From JAAYCU01 sp964642815 (GTDB lineage Bacteria > Planctomycetota > Phycisphaerae > UBA1845 > PWPN01), in assembly GCA_964642815.1 (NCBI GenBank), contig CAZXSA010000015.1:1-36561 (forward strand): a stretch of 36,561 nucleotides of DNA. Direction: 5' to 3'. Each line of letters opens with the position of its first letter. The stretch's first letter is position 1. Made by a program: the position numbers and the translations under genes. Below are positions 24,874 to 33,782 of this stretch, in pieces. Under the pieces are notes generated by a model. That model did not search any database and was not told where the DNA came from. It saw nothing but the letters and a program-made list of their open reading frames with translations.

Positions 24874-25941
24874 CTAACCCGGTATCGATTTCGCCAACCA
24901 GGCCCCGAGCGGGCGGGTAACCGCCAGAGGCAGTCGCGGCCAGACCCGTCGGGCCAGGCTCAGACGAGGATTGTCCGGCCGCAGGTCCGGGGTTTTTCCT
25001 CCCCGCGGCACGTAATACTGATAATGCAGCGGCGTCGGCTCGAACCCCTGGAACCGCTTGAAATTGAACGAACCTTCGTTGTCCGTGCGCGATCGGCCGA
25101 AATCGAATTCCCGGCAGCCGATCTCGACGCCCCGCTCCATGGCCGTCAGATACATAAAATTGTTCGGATGATATTTTTCAAAGCGCTCGTCACAACCGGC
25201 GAAATAGGGCAGCAAGGTGCGGCCGTAGATAAAACTGACCAGTCCCGCAATGGGTCGGCCGCGATGGCAAACCAATTGCACAAGATGCCGGATCGGCATC
25301 GGCGAATCGTCGCCTTGAGCCGCGGTCCGTTCAATCAAGGCCTGGAAAAATCGCGTCGGATAATTGATCGAGCCGAGGCGGCGCATGCTCTGACTGTAGA
25401 GCGCCCACACCTCGTCCAGATGACGGTCGTCAAACTCGACGGTCAACCCGTAGCGCTCGCGGGCCTGACGGGCGGCGGCCCGAGCCTTGCGCGGCAAGCC
25501 GAGCAAGACCGACTCCGGGGTGTCGGGCAGATGTTTGCGGAAAGTCACGTAGCGACGAGCAACCGGCAATTCCGGCCATTGCGGCTCCATCGAGCGGATA
25601 TCGATCCATTGCGCACCCACGCGGTCGGCGAGGCATTGGGCCCGGGCAAGCAATGCCCGGTGGGTTTCCTCGTCGTCGGCCAGAGTCCCTCCGTAGATCG
25701 CGTAGGGTACGCTGACCAGCAGAGTGCCGGCCAACCGGCTTTTGATTTCAGTCAGAGGGAAAACCCCGACGAGGCAATCGTCGCGCCAGGCGGCTAGATA
25801 GCGCAGGCGATGCCCGAACGCCTCTTGCACCGCTTCCGCCCAGGTCAAGGTATGAAAGAGAGTTCCCCGCGGGTGTCGCGCCACATAGGCATCCCAAGCC
25901 GGGTTCGTGAGGTCGTTCAACTGACTGATCCGCAACGCCAT
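24874..25941 (-). CDS. FemAB-family protein, XrtA-associated type
   Basis: A 355-residue protein with two GNAT-like folds, of the FemAB type found in XrtA/PEP-CTERM loci (TIGR03019-like). Typical segments: WDAYVARHPRGTLFHTLTWA, FGHRLRYLAAWRDDCLVGV, IKSRLAGTLLVSVPYAIYGG, YVTFRKHLPDTPESVL, LPYFAGCDERFEKYHPNNFM, REFDFGRSRTDNEGSFNFKR and GFEPTPLHYQYY. FemAB proteins transfer amino acids from aminoacyl-tRNA; in exosortase loci the role is unproven, possibly modification of polysaccharide or protein by an acyl or aminoacyl group. AAGGA five bases before the ATG supports the start; a 6-bp hairpin lies just upstream. 90 bp separate it from the kinase gene. Confidence 0.9.
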   Translation of the reverse strand: MALRISQLNDLTNPAWDAYVARHPRGTLFHTLTWAEAVQEAFGHRLRYLAAWRDDCLVGVFPLTEIKSRLAGTLLVSVPYAIYGGTLADDEETHRALLARAQCLADRVGAQWIDIRSMEPQWPELPVARRYVTFRKHLPDTPESVLLGLPRKARAAARQARERYGLTVEFDDRHLDEVWALYSQSMRRLGSINYPTRFFQALIERTAAQGDDSPMPIRHLVQLVCHRGRPIAGLVSFIYGRTLLPYFAGCDERFEKYHPNNFMYLTAMERGVEIGCREFDFGRSRTDNEGSFNFKRFQGFEPTPLHYQYYVPRGGKTPDLRPDNPRLSLARRVWPRLPLAVTRPLGAWLAKSIPG

Positions 25942-25957
25942 GCTTTTCCTTCTTGAG

Positions 25958-25973
25958 GGTTTCGCCTGAAACC
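25958..25973 (-). promoter_or_regulatory. hairpin in the FemAB leader
   Basis: GGTTTC-N4-GAAACC, a 6-bp stem with a 4-base loop, between the kinase stop and the FemAB start, about 16 bases before the ATG. No T-run follows on the minus strand, so it is not a classical terminator; it may stabilise or divide the operon transcript. Confidence 0.25.
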
Positions 25974-26031
25974 GGTGAATAAACCATGAACATCTTTATG
26001 GGCACGATTTCCGGGCTTCAGGGCCACGCGT

Positions 26032-26952
26032 TTAATAATTCGCGGCAAAATCGCCGTGCCCCTCGTAAAGAGCCCCCTTGTTCAGGTCGCCCACCAAAAT
26101 GGCGCCGGCCACGGCGATGTTGTTGACCTCCAGCGATTTGACGCATTTCTGGAGCACGGGCTCCGGCGTGCGGTTCATGCGGATCACCAGCATCACGGAA
26201 TGGCAAAAGGCGCCGATCAATCCGACATCGGCAAAGGGATCGATGGCCGGCGTATCCAGCAAGGTGTAATGGAAGCGCTCGCGTAGCTCCTTGGCGAGAC
26301 TGATGGCTTTCCCGCCGGTCAACAATTCGGTCAGGCTCGAATCGTTCACCTGACCCGAGGGAATGAAAAACAGGTTTCGGCGAACCACGGACAAACAAAC
26401 CTCGCCAAGCGTTTTTTCGCCGCGCAGAATTTCCGCGACCCCGGGAAGCTCCTCCGCCTGAAACATTCGGCTGAGTCCCCGGTTACGCAGATCAAAATCG
26501 GCCATGACCACCTGAACGTGGCGGAGTTCGGAGAGGCTGAATCCCAGATTGGCCGTGGATACCGTCTTTCCCTCTCGCGGAAAGGCGGAACTAACCCCAT
26601 AAATACGCGGACGATATTCAGCATTGCTGGTGAGCAAACGGGTGCGTACCGCGCGGTATTTTTCCGCGATCTCGGAACTCGGCTCGTGGAAGGCCACGAT
26701 GGTCCGGGGGATGCGCTCGGCGGGCAGGGCCACGGCCGACAACGGCGGCAGCTCGCTCGCCAGCGAGGATTCGCGCAGCGCGGCGGGGGCGCGAAGCATA
26801 TCCGTCAAGTCGTCCGGTCCAAAGTTATCCGCGGCATCGGACGACCCCGGTCCGTCCACCGACGCGGGATCCTGGACACCGGACGGGTTCTGCGCGGCCC
26901 GCCGGCCTCGCTCCTCCTGGGCTCGTTTTAATGCCTCAGCTATCCGTCCCAT
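26032..26952 (-). CDS. BY-kinase-type / CpsD-like ATPase for exopolysaccharide
   Basis: A 306-residue cytoplasmic P-loop protein that works with the Wzz-like partner upstream to control polymer length and export. The start at ATG 26952 gives MGRIAEALKRAQEER, the standard opening of XrtA-associated tyrosine autokinases, with AAGG five bases upstream; ATG 26988 is an alternative. Walker A SSAFPREGKT is at 121-130, Walker A' VVMADFDLR at 148-156, Walker B YTLLDTPAI at 229-237. BY-kinases end in a cluster of tyrosines; here only Tyr296 and the terminal Tyr306 are near the end, so autophosphorylation is doubtful or uses few sites. The N-terminal linker (residues 20-80) is Ala/Pro/Asp-rich. Confidence 0.87.
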   Translation of the reverse strand: MGRIAEALKRAQEERGRRAAQNPSGVQDPASVDGPGSSDAADNFGPDDLTDMLRAPAALRESSLASELPPLSAVALPAERIPRTIVAFHEPSSEIAEKYRAVRTRLLTSNAEYRPRIYGVSSAFPREGKTVSTANLGFSLSELRHVQVVMADFDLRNRGLSRMFQAEELPGVAEILRGEKTLGEVCLSVVRRNLFFIPSGQVNDSSLTELLTGGKAISLAKELRERFHYTLLDTPAIDPFADVGLIGAFCHSVMLVIRMNRTPEPVLQKCVKSLEVNNIAVAGAILVGDLNKGALYEGHGDFAANY

Positions 26953-26995
26953 AAATACCTTGGCTTCCTTCCACCTATCCTTTTCCATTTCTCCA

Positions 26996-28756
26996 TTAAC
27001 CGGGCCACAGCCCACTCAACCGGTTGAGCAACTGGCTGTATGCCAATGGTTTCTCCAAGTTGAGATAGACCAAGATGCCCAGGCCGATCACCGTCAGCGA
27101 TTCACCAAAGGTCAAGATTCCCAGAAGTCGGACCTGAAGATCGCCCGGCCGCCGACCCTGGCGAATTTCATTGATCGTACCCAGAACCGGAATCCCCAAC
27201 GCTTCCTGAACACGCATGGGGTTACGGAAGGAATGATCGAACACCTCGCGGAGGAAGGTGCAGACCATGGCCAAAGCCAAGCCCACCACCGCGCTGAGGA
27301 AATAGACACCCTTAAGGGCGGGAGAGCTGGGCTTGGTGGGCGAGTTGGCTTCCAACAGAGTGGCGAAGCTGATGCCCCGGTTGTCCTCGTCGGCGTTCAA
27401 AACCCGCTCCATTTCCTCCACGCACTGCTTGTAGCGCCGCAGGTGGCTCGACTCCGTCTCCAGATCTTTCTTGAGCGTCAGGTATTCGTGCTGGCGATTG
27501 GGCAATTGTTTCCTTTCCTCTTCCAGCCGGGCGCGTTCCTGGCGGGCGTTCTGGATATCCTCGTTGAGGGCGGCCAACTCGTTGCTCAAGTTCTTGAATT
27601 GGACAGCCACCTGTCCGCGTTGGGCCGCAAGGGGGGTAACCCCGTTACGAGCCGGAGCGGTAACGATCAGATTTCGGCTTTCCACGCGTTGCGGCACCTG
27701 GCTCAGCCGCTCCCGCAGTAATTGCTGCTTGTCACGGAGGGCCTTGACCGCCGGATGGAAATCGGTTCGGCCATTAATGGTTTTTTCCTCGTCGATATTT
27801 TTCCCCACGTCCTCCAGCTCGCGCTGCAAGCGCTGGTATTCGGGATTGGCCACTGAACCGGCGTCCAGGATGCTGGGCCGACTCGTCGGCTCCTTCGGGT
27901 CGGTCGCGGACGAGGCGTCATCCAATTCGTTCAGAAATCGCTCGTGCTCCTTGAGATTGGTTTCCAACACGGTGCGTTTCTGTTCGTATTCCCGAATGCG
28001 GCCATCCAGATCGTTGATCATCGTGTCGAGTTGGCCGGAAGTGACGGGATCGATACCGGGGTAGCGACGAATCATTTCGCCCAACCCCATCTCCATGCGG
28101 GATACCTTCTCCTTGGATTTTTCCGCTTCCTTCTGGAAATAGGTGTGGGACTCGCGCAATTGCCCCTGAACCCGCCCGGTGATGAATTCCACGTAATTGT
28201 TCTTCAACTGATCAACCAGCCGAGTTCCCACCTCCGGCTCCTTGCCCACGTAACGCATCTGGATGAGATCCATGGACGGGCTGGTTTCCATCAAGCCGAC
28301 GGTGAGTTGACGGTTCCAGGATTCGATCATTTCCCGTTCCATGTGCAGACCGTCGAGGGTGAGTTGCCCCTGCTCGTCGCGCGGCAGATTCCGGGTCAGG
28401 CCGATCTGGCCCAAGGCCCGGCTCATGGCGTTGTAGCCGCACATGTCCACCCGCAAGGATTTGCGAAATGCCTCGAAATCGTAGGGGGTGCGGCTGGTGA
28501 CCAGCTTGGTGATCACGTCGTGGTCCTGCCGCTGGATAATGGTGGTCACCGTGTAGCGTCGAGGTAAAAACATACTCGCGACCAAGGCAATGATGAGGCC
28601 GGTAAGCAGAGGAATGATGAAGAACCATTTACGCAGCATCACCACGGCGATGAGCTTGCCCAGCACATTCTGCAAATCGCTGCTCGGCGATCCGCTCTGG
28701 GCGGGACGCGGGGTGATGCGTTGCCCCAGAATAATCGGTGTTGCGTTGGCACTCAT
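26996..28756 (-). CDS. Wzz/GNVR-type polysaccharide chain-length determinant
   Basis: A 586-residue inner-membrane protein. Membrane helix at about 43-63 (WFFIIPLLTGLIIALVASMF), a large periplasmic domain (about 65-485) with a long coiled coil (KEAEKSKEKVSRMEMGLGEM, YEQKRTVLETNLKEHERFL, QARQERARLEEERKQLPNR), then a second helix (about 487-508) and a third near 553-567 in the C-terminus. This is the layout of XrtA-locus chain-length proteins, longer than enterobacterial Wzz. It should regulate polymer length together with the adjacent kinase (43 bp downstream) and link to the Wza-like exporter (17 bp upstream). The third hydrophobic segment after the last helix is extra compared with classical Wzz. 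Confidence 0.88.
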   Translation of the reverse strand: MSANATPIILGQRITPRPAQSGSPSSDLQNVLGKLIAVVMLRKWFFIIPLLTGLIIALVASMFLPRRYTVTTIIQRQDHDVITKLVTSRTPYDFEAFRKSLRVDMCGYNAMSRALGQIGLTRNLPRDEQGQLTLDGLHMEREMIESWNRQLTVGLMETSPSMDLIQMRYVGKEPEVGTRLVDQLKNNYVEFITGRVQGQLRESHTYFQKEAEKSKEKVSRMEMGLGEMIRRYPGIDPVTSGQLDTMINDLDGRIREYEQKRTVLETNLKEHERFLNELDDASSATDPKEPTSRPSILDAGSVANPEYQRLQRELEDVGKNIDEEKTINGRTDFHPAVKALRDKQQLLRERLSQVPQRVESRNLIVTAPARNGVTPLAAQRGQVAVQFKNLSNELAALNEDIQNARQERARLEEERKQLPNRQHEYLTLKKDLETESSHLRRYKQCVEEMERVLNADEDNRGISFATLLEANSPTKPSSPALKGVYFLSAVVGLALAMVCTFLREVFDHSFRNPMRVQEALGIPVLGTINEIRQGRRPGDLQVRLLGILTFGESLTVIGLGILVYLNLEKPLAYSQLLNRLSGLWPG

Positions 28757-28773
28757 AAGTCTATTGACCCTGC

Positions 28774-29625
28774 CTATGGCGTTTGCCTCGACTTGAGAGA
28801 TATCGGCGAATACGAATAACTCCGACGAGGTCCGCGATAACCGCCGTAGTAATAGTCATCATCATTCCAATGCTGGTACGTTTCGGTCGTCCACTTGATG
28901 TCGGCCGGCATCTGATAGGCGGCCATCATCGGCGACAGCGGGAAGAGTACTTCCTGAACGCGCAAGCCTATCCAGCCCAGCACGGTCGGCGGAACATAAA
29001 GGATGTCTCCTTCCTGAAGCAGGTAATTGTCCCGCAGGTCTCCGCCCTGTTGCATCCGGTCGACGTCAATGATGATCTTGTGCCGCTGCTCCGGGTCAGG
29101 ACTGGGGCGGATCAACTCGATCCGTCCCCGCCAGGCCAGGAACGTCGGCTGGGCCCGGGCCATGATATCGAGGACGGTATCGCGTCCCGTAAAGGGGATG
29201 GGTCCGCCTCTGCTTACCTCGCCGAACACATAAATGTTTTTACTGGCGTGATTGACCACCCGTACCTTGACTTCCGGCTGATTGTAGTAGCGGGCCAAGG
29301 CCCCCTCGAGCTTGGCCGCCACTTCCTTCGGGGTGAGCATGGACACCTTCACCTCGTTGACCAGTTGCAGGGAAATCTTGCCGTCGATGTCCACGGTCTG
29401 GATTTCGCCGTCCACCTCGGGACAGGTGGGCGATTCTATGGCAATCACGTCAGGTGGTTCGATGCGGTATATACTGGAGACAACGTCGTGATCATGGGCC
29501 TGGACGAAAACCTTGAGGTCCTCGTACTTGGGAGGGGCGCAACCCACGCCGGCCAGCACGCAAGATAACCATACGCCCAAAGCCAGGGCGACCTTGCAAG
29601 CTTGATATGAACCCATCCTTGTCAT
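28774..29625 (-). CDS. Wza-like polysaccharide export lipoprotein (SLBB type)
   Basis: A 283-residue outer-membrane export protein. The start at ATG 29625 has GGAG six bases upstream; the frame is open to 29727 but those residues are basic and unlike the family. Signal peptide with a lipobox-like AGVGC (Cys29). A Poly_export domain follows (YRIEPPDVIAIESPTCPEVD, IDGKISLQLVNEVKVSMLT, EVAAKLEGALARYYNQPEVK), then an SLBB-like segment (NIYVFGEVSRGGPIPFTGRD). After LLQEGDILYVPPT an amphipathic stretch could form the membrane-spanning helix, and the C-terminus is a Tyr-rich tail (DDDYYYGGYRGPRRSYSYSP). First gene of the minus-strand exopolysaccharide operon, divergent from the ATPase gene. Confidence 0.88.
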   Translation of the reverse strand: MTRMGSYQACKVALALGVWLSCVLAGVGCAPPKYEDLKVFVQAHDHDVVSSIYRIEPPDVIAIESPTCPEVDGEIQTVDIDGKISLQLVNEVKVSMLTPKEVAAKLEGALARYYNQPEVKVRVVNHASKNIYVFGEVSRGGPIPFTGRDTVLDIMARAQPTFLAWRGRIELIRPSPDPEQRHKIIIDVDRMQQGGDLRDNYLLQEGDILYVPPTVLGWIGLRVQEVLFPLSPMMAAYQMPADIKWTTETYQHWNDDDYYYGGYRGPRRSYSYSPISLKSRQTP

Positions 29626-29897
29626 CCTTGACTCCAGACGCCGCGTGGGCGAATTCCTTTTCGACCCCCTCGTCCGCCGGACACGGCCCATGAAAAAGCC
29701 GATCCGGGCCATTCTCTTATCCCTCATCGGCCGAGAATGGCCGTCGTTCGACTTATCTATCGTTTTTTTTAGGGCCTTTCATCACTATCTCAAGACCGCC
29801 GGAGACCGGTCCGATATATCCGCAAGATTTGCCCCGGCGGACACAAGTCCGATAACCGTGGCAGCCCACGAAAACGATCCGTTCCGGAGAACGTGGT
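29626..29897. other. divergent intergenic region, Wza-like / ATPase genes
   Basis: 272 bp that should hold the promoters of both exopolysaccharide units. Seen: CGGCC-gagaat-GGCCG (about 29728-29743), a T8 run (29763-29770) and GACCG-N8-CGGTC near 29794-29811. No convincing sigma-70 or sigma-54 element was found. Confidence 0.4.
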
Positions 29898-32800
29898 ATG
29901 TATTGTGCTCACTTCCAATTTCAGCGCCTGCCTTTTAACAACACCCCCGATCCGGCTTTCTATTACAGCACGCCGGACCACGAGGAGGCCCTGGCTACGC
30001 TGCAATTCGCCGCTCAGCATCGCAAGGGTTTCGTGCTGGTCACCGGCGAAGTCGGGGCGGGTAAGACTTTGATCGGCCGCATGTTCCTACGGCAAATTGA
30101 TCCGGGAACGGCCACGGCGGTGATTCACCACACGCATTTGAACGGAAAACAACTACTGGCCGCCATCTGCCGGGAATTGAACCTGTGCGTGGATGCCGGG
30201 GCCGGCAACGCGGAACTCACTCAGCGCTTGCAGGACTATCTCCTCGAGCAATACGCCCGAGATCGCTCGGTGGTCGTATTGCTTGACGAAGCCCAGAACC
30301 TGCCCGACGAAAGCTTCGAGGAGTTACGCATGCTCGGCAATCTCGAGGCCGACGACGCGAAGCTCCTACAAGTATGCATCCTCGGCCAACCCGAATTGCG
30401 CGCCCGTTTTCGTCGCGACAACCTCAAGCAGATCGAGCAGCGTCTGTTCCGCCGTTTTCACCTGCCCGCCTTGAACCTGGAGCAGACCCGCGGATACATC
30501 AACCACCGGTTGATCGTGGCGGGCGCCGCCGATCCGGACTTGTTTACCCCGGAAGCCCTACGCCGAATATTCGCCGTTTCCCAGGGCATACCGCGAGTCA
30601 TCAATCAACTCTGCGACAACGCCCTGCTGACCGCCTATGGCCGAGAGAGCCGGATCGTGGACGAGGGGATCATCGATCTGGTGGTTGAACAGGACGCCTC
30701 CGTCTCCGAGGAAAAACCGGAAAAAGCGTCCGTATCCGAAGCCCAGGACCGCCACGCCTCGAAGACCTCCCTCGATCACGACGCGCGGGCTCGCCAGGTC
30801 GAGCAACGCATCGAAAAGATTTACGGCAGCGCTCCGACTCTGACGGAAACCCTGCTGGCCGAACCGCTGATTGACACGGAGGAATCCATCCGGTTGAGCA
30901 CGCTGGTCGAGGAGGAGATCGACGCGCTTCACGAACGCATTCAGGCTCTGCAGGACAACCCGCGCGTGTCCCAGGTGGATCTGGAAACGATTGGCCGGAA
31001 ACAGGATGAGTTGCGGAAGATCGTGGGCGGGGCCAGCACCCGCTGGCTGGTGGCCAAGGAGCGCATCGAGGCGTATCGCAACGAGCTGCATACAGCGATC
31101 GACAGTCTGGTCGCCCGCTGCGACAACACGCAGGATCGACTGGAATCAATCACTCGGCAAATGCCCTCGAACAACGAGCTGGAAAACCTCCGCCAAAACC
31201 GCGCCGAGGAAATCGAACGCCTGATGCGCGAGATGACCAGTCAGCGCGAGGAATTTCGCCGCCTGCTGCAACAAACCCAGAATCAGTGGTCGGGCATCCA
31301 TCAACGGGTGGACCACCTGTCCACGAAAATCGAACAGCAAAATACCGACCCCGCCGCGGCCGCTCGAAACGAACAAGAGACGCGCCAGACCCGGGAACAA
31401 ATCGAACGGCTGGCCAAGCGCATGAGCGATCACGCCGAACAGATTCGCGCGTTGGAGCAGCAGGCCGCCGAGCGATTCGCGGCCACCCGCCAGGCCATCG
31501 CGAGCCTGGAGGACCGCGCGCCCAATGCCGACCAATGGCAACGGCTCCGCGCCGAACACCTGGAGGCGTTTACCCAGGTGCTCACCCGGCTGCAGGAGGA
31601 AAACGAGCGCGTTCGGGAATTTCAGGAAACCATTACCGCCCAAACCCAGCGGGTCTCCGAGGAGCATCAGGATCTGATCGATCAGTTGGCGGAACGGATA
31701 ACCGCGCAAGTCGCGCATATAGATGAGGTACGCGAGCGGTTATTCCAGCAATTGGCCGACCTGCAGAACCAAATGCGGACCCTGGACCAACGGTTTGCCG
31801 CCCGGGAAGACGTACAGGCCATCCGGGAACAAACCGAAGACGCCCTTCGGGCTCAACAGGCCGACGCCGAGGAAATCCGCCGGCAGATTCTGGAGCATCG
31901 CCAGACGGTTCATGCCCTGATCGATCATCTGGCCGAGGATTGCCGATCGGCGCAGGAACAAATCGATGTCCTCGCCGGCACCAAGGTCGGCCAGGAGCAA
32001 TTGGCCGAGCTGAACGCGCGACACGAGACCGACGTGCATACCCTGGTGGAACAACTCAATGCCCACCGGCGGGAGATGGAGGATCGTTACGAAGCGGTGC
32101 TGGCCCGATGGAACCAGACCCGCGCCCAAATGGAGCAATGGTCGGCCAGTCTCGCCGAGGCGGACGCCGTGGAAGATCTTCGATCGCGTCAGGCCAAGGA
32201 CGCGGCCGACCTCATGGAGGCCCTGCATCGACAACGCCAGGATCTCGAGGCAGTGGTCGAGGGTGTCGCCCAGCGGTGCGCGGATACGATCGAACGGGTG
32301 CGGCAATTACCGGACCAGGTCGCATCGGCCGAGGATCTCGAGACCATCCGAGCGGAGCATACGCGAAGAATTCAAGAGCTCTGCGGCCATCTGGCCAACG
32401 ACAAGGCCGACCTGGAGCAGGCCATCCGGCAGGTCGAGGATCGGCGTGCCGAGACCCACGCCGCCCTGTGTGAATTGGCCGATCGCGCCGCCTCCAGCGA
32501 GGATGTCGAGCAACTCCGTGACGAACAAAGCAAACAACTGAACCAGGTACTGGAACGCATCGAACAGGAGAGCAGCGAGCATCAGAACCGGGTCGATCAT
32601 CTGAACCAGCGCTGGGAGGATCTGCGCCACAGCGTCCTGAACCGGTTGGATCGGGACAATCACGCGCACCGCCATCAGGTGGACGAATTGACCCGGCGCT
32701 GGGCCAATCTGACCCGGAACGTGCGTAAGTTGGCCTCGATCACCACCCCGGCATCCACTTTCCAGGCCGCTCAGCGCACCCTGTCGGAGAGCTTGCAGGA

Positions 32801-33581
32801 ACTGGGCGAGCAGGTCGTGGCGGTCAGCAATAAGCAGGAACAGGATCTGCGTACCCTGATCGACAAGCTGCAGCAGACCTCCGGACGACTTGATGAACTC
32901 GAAAATCGGACATCACCGGCCGCGGTACAGATCGAGATGAGTCCACGGGTCAGCGTTGAGCTTGGGGAACTGATCCGGACCGCGGAGCAACAGCGTGAGC
33001 AATTGGGTGCCGCGCTGCAACAGGCCGGAACGATCACCGACCACCTGCAAGGCACTTCCCATCAGGTGCGGGAATCCCTGGACCAATGGACGGAACAGGC
33101 CCAAACCGTGCATGAACAGACCGACCAACTTCGCTCGTCCGCCCGCGTGGCCGCCACCGTGCTCAAGGCCATGCAGGAATGCAGCCGGGCGGTCGATGCC
33201 AAGATCAAATCGCAGAGATGGCAAACGGAATTGCAACGCGGCGAGCAGCTTGTCGGCCGTCTCGAACAGGCAACCGCGCAGGCCCAGACCGTCTGCCGAC
33301 AGCTCCAGGCGGCCCTGGCCGACTTTGAAACGTGCGAAAAGCGGGCTGACGATTGGCAACAGCGCCGCATTCAAGCCCAGCAGATCGGCCATCGACTAAC
33401 CACCCTGCTGAGCAAGGCCGAGACGACCTCCACCCACATGGAGCAATCGCTGAACAGTCGCCAGCGACTCCTGCAGGCGATCGCGCACAACACCGCCTCG
33501 CTGGCCGACGTTATTCGTACCGCCCGCGACGATACCGAACTCCAGCAGGACACCCGCCAACCAGCCCACAACGCCGGCTAA
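29898..33581 (+). CDS. ExeA/XrtA-type AAA ATPase with giant C-terminal coiled coil
   Basis: A 1227-residue protein; GGAG eight bases before the ATG supports the start. Residues 1-265 are an ExeA/GspA-type ATPase like that of XrtA loci: MYCAHFQFQRLPFNNTPDPA, Walker A GEVGAGKT (50-57), Walker B VVVLLDEAQNLP (125-136), sensor region ILGQPELRARF, then SQGIPRVINQLCDNALL. The stand-alone proteins are about 270-350 residues, so this is several times longer. After a polar linker (266-330), residues ~340-1220 are almost unbroken coiled coil rich in Gln, Glu, Arg and Ala, including tandem 56/63-residue repeats. No signal peptide or membrane helix was seen, so a cytoplasmic rod is likely. Divergent from the Wza-like gene. 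It may organise or energise the export machinery; this is inference. Confidence 0.88.
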   Translation: MYCAHFQFQRLPFNNTPDPAFYYSTPDHEEALATLQFAAQHRKGFVLVTGEVGAGKTLIGRMFLRQIDPGTATAVIHHTHLNGKQLLAAICRELNLCVDAGAGNAELTQRLQDYLLEQYARDRSVVVLLDEAQNLPDESFEELRMLGNLEADDAKLLQVCILGQPELRARFRRDNLKQIEQRLFRRFHLPALNLEQTRGYINHRLIVAGAADPDLFTPEALRRIFAVSQGIPRVINQLCDNALLTAYGRESRIVDEGIIDLVVEQDASVSEEKPEKASVSEAQDRHASKTSLDHDARARQVEQRIEKIYGSAPTLTETLLAEPLIDTEESIRLSTLVEEEIDALHERIQALQDNPRVSQVDLETIGRKQDELRKIVGGASTRWLVAKERIEAYRNELHTAIDSLVARCDNTQDRLESITRQMPSNNELENLRQNRAEEIERLMREMTSQREEFRRLLQQTQNQWSGIHQRVDHLSTKIEQQNTDPAAAARNEQETRQTREQIERLAKRMSDHAEQIRALEQQAAERFAATRQAIASLEDRAPNADQWQRLRAEHLEAFTQVLTRLQEENERVREFQETITAQTQRVSEEHQDLIDQLAERITAQVAHIDEVRERLFQQLADLQNQMRTLDQRFAAREDVQAIREQTEDALRAQQADAEEIRRQILEHRQTVHALIDHLAEDCRSAQEQIDVLAGTKVGQEQLAELNARHETDVHTLVEQLNAHRREMEDRYEAVLARWNQTRAQMEQWSASLAEADAVEDLRSRQAKDAADLMEALHRQRQDLEAVVEGVAQRCADTIERVRQLPDQVASAEDLETIRAEHTRRIQELCGHLANDKADLEQAIRQVEDRRAETHAALCELADRAASSEDVEQLRDEQSKQLNQVLERIEQESSEHQNRVDHLNQRWEDLRHSVLNRLDRDNHAHRHQVDELTRRWANLTRNVRKLASITTPASTFQAAQRTLSESLQELGEQVVAVSNKQEQDLRTLIDKLQQTSGRLDELENRTSPAAVQIEMSPRVSVELGELIRTAEQQREQLGAALQQAGTITDHLQGTSHQVRESLDQWTEQAQTVHEQTDQLRSSARVAATVLKAMQECSRAVDAKIKSQRWQTELQRGEQLVGRLEQATAQAQTVCRQLQAALADFETCEKRADDWQQRRIQAQQIGHRLTTLLSKAETTSTHMEQSLNSRQRLLQAIAHNTASLADVIRTARDDTELQQDTRQPAHNAG
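30954..32648 (+). repeat. tandem 56-residue coiled-coil repeats within the ATPase
   Basis: Residues ~353-917 of the ATPase protein fall into units that begin with a (D/E)-L-(E)-x-(I/L)-R type core and end in a hydrophobic V-x-x-L: 419-474, 693-748, 749-804 and 805-860 are each exactly 56 residues; 861-917 is 57; 475-537 and 630-692 are 63; 538-629 is 92, perhaps one and a half units. 56 and 63 are whole numbers of heptads, so the heptad register is kept. The DNA copies have diverged, so this is an old duplication. The first unit (353-418) is the least certain. Confidence 0.6.
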
Positions 33582-33782
33582 TGGCACGGGCCACCTGGAC
33601 CGCAAATTATGCTTGTGGCAACCCGCCACGACAGTTAAACTCCGTCCCACCGGTGCAGCACGGGCGAGATCGCAAGAACGCCCAAGGTTATATCGGTTGC
33701 TCGAATAAGAATTAAGTCGATCGCGGCCTGACCTCAAACCCACATTGAGATCAAGCCCCGGCATACAAAGGCAAGGTGGTTT

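Noticed and set aside
29728..29770. Hairpin CGGCC-gagaat-GGCCG followed by a T8 run, as an intrinsic terminator.
   Set aside because: The T-run begins about 20 bases after the stem, and the site lies between divergent genes where no transcript should end on the plus strand.
29815..29845. A GG-N10-GC arrangement with TTGC on the minus strand upstream of the Wza-like gene, reminiscent of a sigma-54 promoter, which XrtA loci may use.
   Set aside because: The -24 half does not match TGGCAC beyond the GG, and such spacing is frequent by chance in GC-rich DNA.
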